Positions 36,396 through 43,184 of a stretch of 64,000 nt of DNA are shown here, one piece after another. Each line of letters starts with the position of its first letter. The stretch's first letter is position 1. The notes below the pieces were generated by a model. That model did not search any database. It had not been told where the DNA came from and saw only the letters and a list, made by a program, of their open reading frames with translations. This DNA comes from CAWFSE01 sp963697565 (GTDB lineage Bacteria > Actinomycetota > Actinomycetes > CAVWCF01): positions 558,001 through 622,000 of the forward strand of contig CAVOOM010000007.1 of assembly GCA_963697565.1 (NCBI GenBank), in the 5' to 3' direction. Both the position numbers and the translations under genes were made by a program.

Positions 36396-37337
36396 ATGAG
36401 CAGGCGCGAGTTGGATGCCGCCGGGATCGACGATCCGGCGCTGCGCATGTCGTACGAGGCATGCCGCGAGCTGAATGCCTCGCACGGCAAGACCTACTAC
36501 CTCGCGACCCTGCTCCTGCCTCCAGCCAAGCGCCCGTACGTCCACGCCCTGTACGGGTTCGCCCGATACGCCGACGAGATCGTCGACGCGTTCGGCCGCG
36601 ACGACGCAGCGGCAGCCGCGCAGCTCAAGGAGTGGGGCGAGGCGTTTCTCTCCGACGTGCGGGCCGGCGGCAGCAGCGACCCGATCTGCCGGGCGGTCGT
36701 GGACACCGTCCAGAAGTGGGACATCCCCATCGAGCACTTCGAGGCGTTCCTACACTCGATGGCGATGGACCTCACGGTCACCGAGTACGCCACGTACGAC
36801 GACCTGTACGAGTACGTCTACGGGTCAGCCGCGGTGATCGGGCTGCAGATGGTCCCCGTGTTGGAGCCGGTTCACGAGGACGCCTACCCGCGGGCACAGG
36901 AGCTCGGCGTGGCCTTCCAGCTCGCCAACTTCTGCCGCGACGTGGGCGAGGACCTCGACCGCGGGCGGCTCTACCTCCCGCTTGAGGACCTCGACCGCTT
37001 CGGCCTGACCCGCGCGGACGTCGAGCGCCGCGACGTCGACGACCGGTTCCGCGACCTGATGCGCTTCCAGATCGCGCGCGTGCGCCGCCTCGAGGAGGCC
37101 AGCCGCCCCGGCATCGACCTGCTGCACCCCACGAGCCGCCCGTGCATCGAGGCGGCGCGCGTCCTCTACTGCGGCATCGCCGACGAGGTCGAGCGGATCG
37201 ACTACCAGGTCTTCACCAGGCGGGCCACGACCTCGACATCACGGCGCCTCGCCGTCGCCCTCCCGGCCTGGCGGCGCGCCGTCGCCGCCCGCCGAGCCGA
37301 GGGCCCCTCCCCGCAGCCACAGCCGCGGCGGCCCTGA
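36396..37337 (+). CDS. crtB: Phytoene synthase
   Basis: Intact 313 residues. Squalene/phytoene synthase fold: SYEACRELNASHGKTYYLAT, LYGFARYADEIVDAFGRDDA (first DxxxD), TVTEYATYDDLYEYVYGSAA, VAFQLANFCRDVGEDLDRGR (second DxxxD) and LYLPLEDLDRFGL. Condenses two GGPP to 15-cis-phytoene. Start codon fixed by the promoter element and the conserved N-terminus MSYEACREL. Its last 99 bases overlap the end of the convergent lycopene cyclase gene. Confidence 0.95.
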   Translation: MSRRELDAAGIDDPALRMSYEACRELNASHGKTYYLATLLLPPAKRPYVHALYGFARYADEIVDAFGRDDAAAAAQLKEWGEAFLSDVRAGGSSDPICRAVVDTVQKWDIPIEHFEAFLHSMAMDLTVTEYATYDDLYEYVYGSAAVIGLQMVPVLEPVHEDAYPRAQELGVAFQLANFCRDVGEDLDRGRLYLPLEDLDRFGLTRADVERRDVDDRFRDLMRFQIARVRRLEEASRPGIDLLHPTSRPCIEAARVLYCGIADEVERIDYQVFTRRATTSTSRRLAVALPAWRRAVAARRAEGPSPQPQPRRP

Positions 37338-37673
37338 CCGCGGCTCGCGCTGCACCCCGCGCCGGCCCCAGAACACCCACCACGCCAGCGTCTGCACCAC
37401 CAGGGCGAATCCGAACAGCAGGTCCTCGACCGGCGCGTACGCGATCCGCCCCTCGCCGAGGAAGACCGGGAGGTCGCCGCCCAGGATCGCGTCGCCGTCG
37501 TAGCGGACGATGCGCAGCCCGGTGAGGACGCCGTTGGTGACCAGCTGGAAGAACACGATGATCGCGTAGGAGACCCAGAAGACGCGGCGCCGAAGCAGCC
37601 GGGTGCGCAGCACCCACAGGTCGAGCGCGATCGTCGCCAGGACGCCGGCGACCGCCAGTTGCGTGTACGTCAC
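37239..37673 (-). CDS. crtYf: Lycopene cyclase domain subunit CrtYf-type
   Basis: 144 residues; three transmembrane helices (QLAVAGVLATIALDLWVL, RVFWVSYAIIVFFQLVTNGV, APVEDLLFGFALVVQTLAWW). The P-V-E-D-x-L-F motif is the conserved acidic signature of heterodimeric cyclases (CrtYc/Yd, CrtYe/Yf). GTG overlaps the stop of the CrtYe-type gene (GTGA), so both subunits are made in equal amounts. The hydrophilic Gly/Arg-rich tail runs 99 bp into crtB on the other strand and may be artificial (a missed frame error near 37300). Beta or epsilon specificity cannot be told. Confidence 0.82.
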   Translation of the reverse strand: MTYTQLAVAGVLATIALDLWVLRTRLLRRRVFWVSYAIIVFFQLVTNGVLTGLRIVRYDGDAILGGDLPVFLGEGRIAYAPVEDLLFGFALVVQTLAWWVFWGRRGVQREPRSGPPRLWLRGGALGSAGGDGAPPGREGDGEAP

Positions 37674-38020
37674 GGCGCGTCCTCCGGCTCGGAGGGGTCA
37701 TCTCCGACCGGCCAGCCCTTGGCCGAGCGCACGGCCTCCAGCGTCAGCACCGAGGCGATCGGGATCACCAGGAAGAACAGCACCTCATCGAGCGGGAGGC
37801 CGCCGGGGAAGACGATCCCGGTCGTCCGCTCGGGGTCGAACGTCCAGTGACCCTGGGCGATCGCGTACAGGTCCCAGATCACGAAGACCGGCAGGACGCA
37901 GGCGATCGTCGCGAGCAAGCGGTGCCAGCGCCGGTACACGCGGGTGCGCAGCGCCACCTCCAGCCAGGCGGTGCCGGCCAGGCAGAACGCCAGGACCCCG
38001 ACGTATGCGAGGTGGCTCAC
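37670..38020 (-). CDS. crtYe: Lycopene cyclase domain subunit CrtYe-type
   Basis: 116 residues, three helices: HLAYVGVLAFCLAGTAWLEV, RLLATIACVLPVFVIWDLYA, PLDEVLFFLVIPIASVLTLE. Contains the PLDEVLFF motif matching PxExxLFF of the family and the WDLYAIAQGHWTFDP segment conserved in CrtYc/CrtYe. Forms a heterodimeric cyclase with the next gene. GTG start overlaps the stop of the flavin-binding protein gene, so the three minus-strand genes are coupled. Confidence 0.85.
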   Translation of the reverse strand: MSHLAYVGVLAFCLAGTAWLEVALRTRVYRRWHRLLATIACVLPVFVIWDLYAIAQGHWTFDPERTTGIVFPGGLPLDEVLFFLVIPIASVLTLEAVRSAKGWPVGDDPSEPEDAP

Positions 38021-38487
38021 GGGACCGCCGGCTTGCGGTGGTCCCAGGACACGACCCGCTCCACCCGCAGCCGGAGGGCGACCTGCTTGCCGGCCCGCTC
38101 CAAGGCCGCCGCGCGCACCGCGGGGAGGTGCTCGGCGGCCACCCCCTCGTACTTGGCGGCCAGCCCGGCGACGACGTCGGCGATGAGATCCGGATCGTCG
38201 AGCAGGTCCACCACCCCGGTCAGCTGGACGCCGCGCAGCTCGGCGTAGCCCTCGCCGGCCTCGACGAGGGCGGCAAAACGAGGGTCGCGGCGCAGGTTGA
38301 CGGCCTTCTGCGACTTGGCGAAGGTCCGCATGACCACCGTGCCGTCGGCTTCGACGAGGTACCACATCGGCACCGGGTCGGGCAGCCCGTCTGGTCCGAG
38401 CGTGACCAGCACGAGGATTCGGCCCTCACGGAGGAAGGCGTCGACCTCGTCGGGGGTCAGGGCGATCACGGCGCGGGAGGCGGGCAC
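38017..38487 (-). CDS. Pyridoxamine 5'-phosphate oxidase-like flavin/F420-binding protein
   Basis: 156 residues, split-barrel fold: LTPDEVDAFLREGRILVLVT, LGPDGLPDPVPMWYLVEADG, VVMRTFAKSQKAVNLRRDPR, FAALVEAGEGYAELRGVQLT. Actinobacterial members often bind F420 and reduce quinones or other acceptors. GTG 38487 is chosen because AGGGGG lies just before it; GTG 38469 is the alternative. Head of the operon with crtYe-crtYf, so a link to carotenoid redox or oxidative stress is possible. Confidence 0.82.
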   Translation of the reverse strand: MPASRAVIALTPDEVDAFLREGRILVLVTLGPDGLPDPVPMWYLVEADGTVVMRTFAKSQKAVNLRRDPRFAALVEAGEGYAELRGVQLTGVVDLLDDPDLIADVVAGLAAKYEGVAAEHLPAVRAAALERAGKQVALRLRVERVVSWDHRKPAVP

Positions 38488-38606
38488 CCCCCTACCCTGC
38501 CAAATCCCGCCGGGCGGCGCCCGAGGCGTACCGCGGGGCGCGGGGGCACGGGCAAGGGCGCGCGGGGGCGTCAGCGTGGGAAACGGCCGTCCTGCCGTGC
38601 CAAAGG

Positions 38607-38612
38607 TACCCT
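38607..38612 (+). promoter_or_regulatory. Leaderless-type -10 element, PASTA kinase
   Basis: TACCCT, 7 nt before GTG 38620; no ribosome site. Confidence 0.45.
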
Positions 38613-38619
38613 CGACGGC

Positions 38620-40491
38620 GTGGAGACGACGGTCAGCGACCCCCTCGTCGGGCGGCTGCTCGACGGGCGCTACCGCGTGGGCGAGCGGATCGCCCGCGGC
38701 GGCATGGCCACCGTCTACCAAGGCACCGACACCCGGCTGGACCGCGAGGTCGCGCTCAAGGTCATGCACCCTGGCTTCGCCGAGGACCACGCGTTCGTCG
38801 AGCGCTTCGTGCGCGAGGCACGCGTCGCGGCAAGGGTGTCGCACCCCAACGTCGTCTCGGTCTTCGACCAGGGCGACGACGACGGCCTGGTCTTCCTGGC
38901 GATGGAGTACGTGCACGGACGCACGTTGCGCGACCTGCTCCGCGAACGCGGGCGATTCGGCGCGGCCGAGGCCCTCGACGTCATGCAGCCGGTCCTGGCC
39001 GGCCTCGCGGCGGCACACGACGCAGGGCTGGTGCACCGCGACATCAAGCCCGAGAACGTCCTCATCGCCGATGACGGCCGCATCAAGGTCGCCGACTTCG
39101 GGCTGAGCCGGGCCGCCAGCACGGCCAGCGCACAGAGCACCCAGGGCGTGCTGATCGGAACCGTCGCCTACCTCTCCCCGGAGCAGGTCGAGCGCGGCAC
39201 CGCCGACATGCGCAGCGACGTGTACGCCGCCGGCGTGCTGCTCTTCGAGCTCCTGACCGGGTCCACCCCGTACGCGGGAGAGAGCCCGCTCGCGGTGGCC
39301 TACCAGCACGTCAACGGGCAGGTGCCCGCCCCGAGCACGCTCGCCCCCGGGACGCCGCCGGCCGTCGATGCCCTCGTCCTGGCCGCGACCCAGCGCGACC
39401 CCGGCCGCCGGCCCGCGCACGCCGCGGCGTTCCTGGCCGACGTGCGCAGGGTGCGCCGCGACTTGCCCGAGGTGGCCGAGCCCGTCGCCGACCTCGGCCA
39501 CCAGACGCTCGTCGTGGCGCTGCCGGGCACCGCTGCCGCGGCCACGACCGACCAGGCCGCCAAACCCGGCAAGCCCCCCAAGGAGCCCAAGGCCCCGCGC
39601 AAGCGGCGCCGCAAGGGCCCGATCCTCCTCGCCCTGCTGCTGGTCCTCGCGGTGGCCGCCGGCGGCGCGGGCTGGTGGTTCGGCAGCGGCCGCTACACGC
39701 CCGTCCCCTCCGTGCTCGGCCAGGACCAGCCGACCGCCGAGGCGACCCTGGCCACGGCCGACCTGAAGACCGCCGTCGCCGAGTCCGTCTACAGCGAGGA
39801 CGTCCCGGCCGGGCTGGTCATCTCCACCGATCCCGAGCCCGCAGTAGACGCGCGGCGAGGCAGCACGGTCGACCTGGTGCTGTCGCTCGGCCCGGAGCGC
39901 TACGCGGTTCCCGAGCTCGCCAATCTCACCGCCGACGAGGCCAAGGCCGCCCTTGAGGGCACCAAGCTCGCGCTCGGCCCGGTGGCCGAGGAGTACAGCG
40001 AGACCGTCGAGGTCGGCCGGATCATTCGGTTCGACCCGCCGGTGGGCACCTCCTCGAAGCCGCAGACTCCGGTGTCGGTGTGGGTCAGCAAGGGCCCCGC
40101 GCCCGTCCCCGTACCGAAGATCGTGGGGGCGTCGACGGCCGATGCGCAGAAGGCCCTCAAGTCCGTCGGGCTCAGCGGCAAAGAGGTCGGCCGCGAGTTC
40201 AGCGAGACGGCGCCCAAGGGCGTGGTCATCCGCTCCGATCCCCCGCCGGACACCGTCGTCAACAAGGGCACCGAGGTCAAGTACGTCGTGTCCGACGGCC
40301 CGCCCCCCGTGCCGGTGCCCAACGTCACCGACAAGAAGCTCTCCGACGCGGAGAAGGCCCTCACCGACGCGGGCTTCAAGGTCAGCGTCAACAAGCCGCC
40401 GGTGGTCTTCCTCAACCGGGTGATCTCGCAGAGCCCCGGCGGCGGCAACACGGCCCCGCGCGGGTCCACGGTGACCATCACCATCATCTAG
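38620..40491 (+). CDS. pknL: PASTA-domain Ser/Thr protein kinase (PknL/PknB type)
   Basis: 623 residues. Kinase domain 18-285: GERIARGGMATVYQGTD (glycine loop), ALKV (Lys47), LVHRDIKPEN (HRD, Asp141), VADFGLSR (DFG 159-161), GTVAYLSPEQV. A basic linker (KPPKEPKAPRKRRRKGP) leads to one transmembrane helix at about 334-355 and four extracellular PASTA repeats beginning YTPVPSVLGQ, RYAVPELANL, PVPVPKIVG and PVPVPNVTD. PASTA repeats sense muropeptides/lipid II and control growth and division. Location beside the prenyl synthase/metF block and aroG corresponds to pknL of mycobacteria and corynebacteria rather than to pknB, which lives with rodA and pbpA. Intact. Confidence 0.92.
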   Translation: METTVSDPLVGRLLDGRYRVGERIARGGMATVYQGTDTRLDREVALKVMHPGFAEDHAFVERFVREARVAARVSHPNVVSVFDQGDDDGLVFLAMEYVHGRTLRDLLRERGRFGAAEALDVMQPVLAGLAAAHDAGLVHRDIKPENVLIADDGRIKVADFGLSRAASTASAQSTQGVLIGTVAYLSPEQVERGTADMRSDVYAAGVLLFELLTGSTPYAGESPLAVAYQHVNGQVPAPSTLAPGTPPAVDALVLAATQRDPGRRPAHAAAFLADVRRVRRDLPEVAEPVADLGHQTLVVALPGTAAAATTDQAAKPGKPPKEPKAPRKRRRKGPILLALLLVLAVAAGGAGWWFGSGRYTPVPSVLGQDQPTAEATLATADLKTAVAESVYSEDVPAGLVISTDPEPAVDARRGSTVDLVLSLGPERYAVPELANLTADEAKAALEGTKLALGPVAEEYSETVEVGRIIRFDPPVGTSSKPQTPVSVWVSKGPAPVPVPKIVGASTADAQKALKSVGLSGKEVGREFSETAPKGVVIRSDPPPDTVVNKGTEVKYVVSDGPPPVPVPNVTDKKLSDAEKALTDAGFKVSVNKPPVVFLNRVISQSPGGGNTAPRGSTVTITII

Positions 40492-40498
40492 CCCGCCG

Positions 40499-41389
40499 GT
40501 GCCCACCTACGCGCACGGCCGCGTGGCCACGCTGGCCCTGCTGGCCGTCACGGTGATCTGGGGCTCGTCGTTCGTCCTCACCAAGTGGGCGCTTGACCAG
40601 ATCGACCCGCTCGACTTCCTGTTCTGGCGGTTCGTGATCGCCACCTCCGCGCTGGTGCTGATCCGCCCGCGCGCGGTGGCCGAGCTGTCCCCGCTCGCCC
40701 GGCGCCGCGGTGTCGTCATCGGCCTCTTCCTCGGCGCCGGCTTCGTTGCGCAGACGTACGGGCTGCAGACCACCTCACCGGCGGTGTCGGGGTTCCTGAC
40801 CGGGATGATGATCGTGCTGACCCCGCTGCTCGCAGCGCTGTTCTTCCGGCGCCGGATCGAGCCGCTGGCCTGGGCCGGGGTGCTGCTCGCGACCGCCGGA
40901 TTGGCGGTGATCTCACTGCGCGGCCTGTCGCTCGGGATCGGCGAGGCGCTCACGTTGCTCGGCGCGCTGATGTTCGCCGGGCAGATCGCCCTGCTGTCGG
41001 AGTGGCCGCGGCCCGATGAGGCGTACGGCACGACCGTCCTTCAGTGCGCGGTCGCGACCGCGGTGGCCGGCCTGCCCGCGCTGCTCACCGGAGGCATCGC
41101 CGCTCCCCCCAACGCAGGGGTCTGGGGGGCGCTGCTCCTCATGGGCCTCGGCGCGGGCGCGATCGGCTTCACGGTGCAGGCGTGGGCGCAGGCGCACCTC
41201 ACGGCGACCCGTGCCGCCATCATCATGGCGATGGAGCCGGTCTTCGCCGGGATGTTCGCCGTGCTGTACGGCGAGGCCCTGACCCTGCGCCTGGTCGTCG
41301 GCGGCTCGCTCGTGCTGGCCGCGATCCTGCTGGTGGAGCTGGGGCCGAGGCACTCGCGCGAGGGCCAGATCCCTCGCGTCCAGGGCTGA
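40499..41389 (+). CDS. EamA/DMT-family transporter
   Basis: 296 residues with ten transmembrane helices in two EamA repeats: ATLALLAVTVIWGSSFVLTK, FLFWRFVIATSALVLIRP, TTSPAVSGFLTGMMIVLTPL; second half LGALMFAGQIALLSEW, TVQAWAQAHLTATRAAIIMA, MEPVFAGMFAVLYGEALTL. Drug/metabolite superfamily exporters of amino acids or metabolites. GTG start 8 nt after the kinase stop, so cotranscribed with it. Substrate unknown; aromatic amino-acid export would fit the following DAHP synthase but is a guess. Confidence 0.9.
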   Translation: MPTYAHGRVATLALLAVTVIWGSSFVLTKWALDQIDPLDFLFWRFVIATSALVLIRPRAVAELSPLARRRGVVIGLFLGAGFVAQTYGLQTTSPAVSGFLTGMMIVLTPLLAALFFRRRIEPLAWAGVLLATAGLAVISLRGLSLGIGEALTLLGALMFAGQIALLSEWPRPDEAYGTTVLQCAVATAVAGLPALLTGGIAAPPNAGVWGALLLMGLGAGAIGFTVQAWAQAHLTATRAAIIMAMEPVFAGMFAVLYGEALTLRLVVGGSLVLAAILLVELGPRHSREGQIPRVQG

Positions 41390-41452
41390 CCCCGGGCCCC
41401 TCGCCCGAGTCCGCATCGTGGGACGGCTCATCCGCATCCCGGTCCGGTGGCC

Positions 41453-41458
41453 TAGCCT
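41453..41458 (+). promoter_or_regulatory. Leaderless-type -10 element, aro leader
   Basis: TAGCCT, 7 nt before the ATG of an 18-codon leader frame; predicts transcription starting at that ATG. Confidence 0.5.
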
Positions 41459-41465
41459 CGGCACC

Positions 41466-41522
41466 ATGCGGCAGAGCGCGATCTATGGCTTTCCCACCCG
41501 GGCTCCCGGGCGGGATGTCTGA
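41466..41522 (+). CDS. Leader peptide of the DAHP synthase gene
   Basis: ATG-to-TGA frame encoding MRQSAIYGFPTRAPGRDV (18 residues). It contains adjacent Tyr and Phe codons (IYGF), the end products of the shikimate branch opened by the gene that follows. It begins exactly 7 nt after a TANNNT box and is followed by a strong intrinsic terminator before aroF, the classic layout of a transcription attenuator. A second hairpin, CCCACCCGGG/CCCGGGCGGG at 41493-41514, lies over its last codons and could compete. No such peptide is known to me; existence is inferred from architecture. Confidence 0.6.
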   Translation: MRQSAIYGFPTRAPGRDV

Positions 41523-41543
41523 CACGCATCTGACGCACCCTTG

Positions 41544-41570
41544 AGCCCCCGGAACCCGGGGGCTTTTCTC
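41544..41570 (+). terminator. Intrinsic terminator in the aroF leader (attenuator)
   Basis: AGCCCCCGG-AAC-CCGGGGGCT forms a perfect 9-bp GC-rich stem with a 3-nt loop and is followed directly by TTTCTC. It is the clearest rho-independent terminator in the window, and it lies between a promoter/leader peptide and the DAHP synthase start 36 nt later, so it must be conditionally read through. Confidence 0.8.
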
Positions 41571-41605
41571 ATGCTCGAACCCGTTGCGGCACAAGGAGAC
41601 AGACC

Positions 41606-42632
41606 ATGGTCGTGGTGATGGCGCCCGAGGCCACCGAGGCCGATGTGGCGGCGGTGGTGGACCGCGTGGCGGCGGCAGGCGGCGAGGCGTTCGTCAGCCG
41701 CGGCGTGACCCGCACGATCATCGGGCTCGTCGGCGACGTCGAGGCGTACGGGGCGCTCAACCTGCTCGGGATGCACGGCGTCAGCGAGGTCGTGCGGATC
41801 TCCGCTCCCTACAAGCTGGTGTCCCGCCAGCACCACCCCCAGATGACCACGGTCTACGTGGGCGCCGACCGCCGGGTGCCGATCGGGCCGGACACGTTCA
41901 CCCTGATCGCCGGGCCGTGCGCCGTGGAGACCCCGGAGCAGACCCTGGAGGCCGCGCAGATGGCCCAGGCGGCCGGCGCCACGCTGCTGCGCGGCGGGGC
42001 GTACAAGCCGCGCACCTCGCCGTACGCGTTCCAGGGGCTCGGCGAGGAGGGCCTGCGGATCCTCGCCGACGTGCGGGCGCAGACCGGGATGCCGGTGGTC
42101 ACCGAGGTCGTCGACGCCCATGACGTCGAGCTGGTGGCCTCGTACGCGGACATGCTGCAGGTGGGCACCCGCAACATGGCCAACTTCGCGCTGCTGCAGG
42201 CGGTGGGCGAGGCCGGCAAGCCGGTGATGCTCAAGCGCGGGATGAGCTCGACCATCGAGGAGTGGCTGATGGCGGCGGAGTACATCGCCCAGCGCGGCAA
42301 CCTCGACATCGTGCTGTGCGAGCGCGGGATCCGGACCTTCGAGACCTCGACCCGCAACACCTTGGACATCGCGGCCGTCCCGGTCGCCCACGGCCTGTCG
42401 CACCTGCCCGTGGTCGTCGACCCCTCGCACTCGGGCGGCCGGCGCGACCTCGTGGTGCCGCTCGCGCGCGCGGCCATCGCGGTCGGCGCCGACGGGATCA
42501 TCGTCGACGTGCACCCGCACCCCGAGCAGGCGCTGGTCGACGGGCCGCAGGCCCTGCTCAACGGCGACCTGCGCGCGCTGGCCGCCGCCGTGCGCCAGCT
42601 GCCGCCCGATGCTCGGCCGCCGCCCCGCCTAG
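41606..42632 (+). CDS. aroF: DAHP synthase, type I-beta (3-deoxy-7-phosphoheptulonate synthase)
   Basis: About 342 residues. An N-terminal ferredoxin/ACT-like regulatory domain (1-70: DVAAVVDRVAAAGGEAFVSR, GVTRTIIGLVGDVEAYGALN), then the TIM barrel: FTLIAGPCAVETPEQTLEAA, LLRGGAYKPRTSPYAFQGLG, VGTRNMANFALLQAVGEAGK, VMLKRGMSSTIEEW, LSHLPVVVDPSHSGGRRDLV and GIIVDVHPHPEQALVDGPQ. Commits PEP and erythrose 4-phosphate to aromatic synthesis. AAGGAG lies 8 nt before ATG. The frame as given runs on through the neighbouring antisense gene; removing one base near 42608 gives the natural end MLGRRPA and TAG at 42630-42632. Regulated by the leader described above. Confidence 0.92.
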
Positions 42633-43184
42633 CCAGCCCTCCCGGTTTGCGGTGGCACGGGATGCGGTTTCATCTCCTGCCACCGCAAACCGGACTCGTG
42701 GGCGAGCAGGGCGCGCTTGACCTCCAGTCCGTACGCGTAGCCGCCGAGCGACCCGTCGGAGCGGACCACCCGGTGGCACGGCACGAACGGCGCGACCAGG
42801 TTGCGGGCGCACGCCGAGCCGGCGGCGCGCACCGCCGAGCGGCTGCCCGGCCTCGGCGGCCAGCCGCGCGTACGACCAGGTCTGCCCGGGCGGGATCGAG
42901 CGCATCGCCCGCCAGGCCTCCTGGCGGAACGGCCCCCCGGCCTGCCGCACGTCAACAGCGTCGAGCGCCGCGACATCGCCGGCCAGGTACGCGGCGACGG
43001 CAGCCGAGATCGTCGGCGAGATGCGACCGTCCTCGATCGCCAGGCCTTCGAGTCGCTGAGCGAGCACGGCGGGGTCGCCGAAGCAGGAGCCAAGCACCGT
43101 GTCGCCGACCGCGACCACAGTGAGCGCGCCGAACGGCGTGGGCAGCGTCTCGCGGGCGGCGGTCTCGGTCACGGTCTCGATCAT
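42629..43184 (-). CDS. ogt: Methylated-DNA-protein cysteine methyltransferase (one frame break)
   Basis: About 184 residues: LPTPFGALTVVAVGDTVLGS, GGPFRQEAWRAMRSIPPGQT, WSYARLAAEAG, and after a break near 42845 NLVAPFVPCHRVVRSDGSLG with the methyl-acceptor Cys in PCHRV, then GGYAYGLEVKRALLAHE. Repairs O6-methylguanine by suicide transfer. ATG overlaps the stop of the Ada-AlkA gene (ATGA), so the two repair proteins are coupled. The last 20 or so codons run through a 16-bp inverted repeat that probably serves as terminator. Confidence 0.92.
42642..42693. terminator. Large inverted repeat between convergent aroF and ogt
   Basis: CCGGTTTGCGGTGGCA and TGCCACCGCAAACCGG pair perfectly over 16 bp around a 20-nt loop. 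It lies 10 nt beyond the proposed aroF stop and inside the 3' coding end of ogt. Probable bidirectional terminator. Confidence 0.65.
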
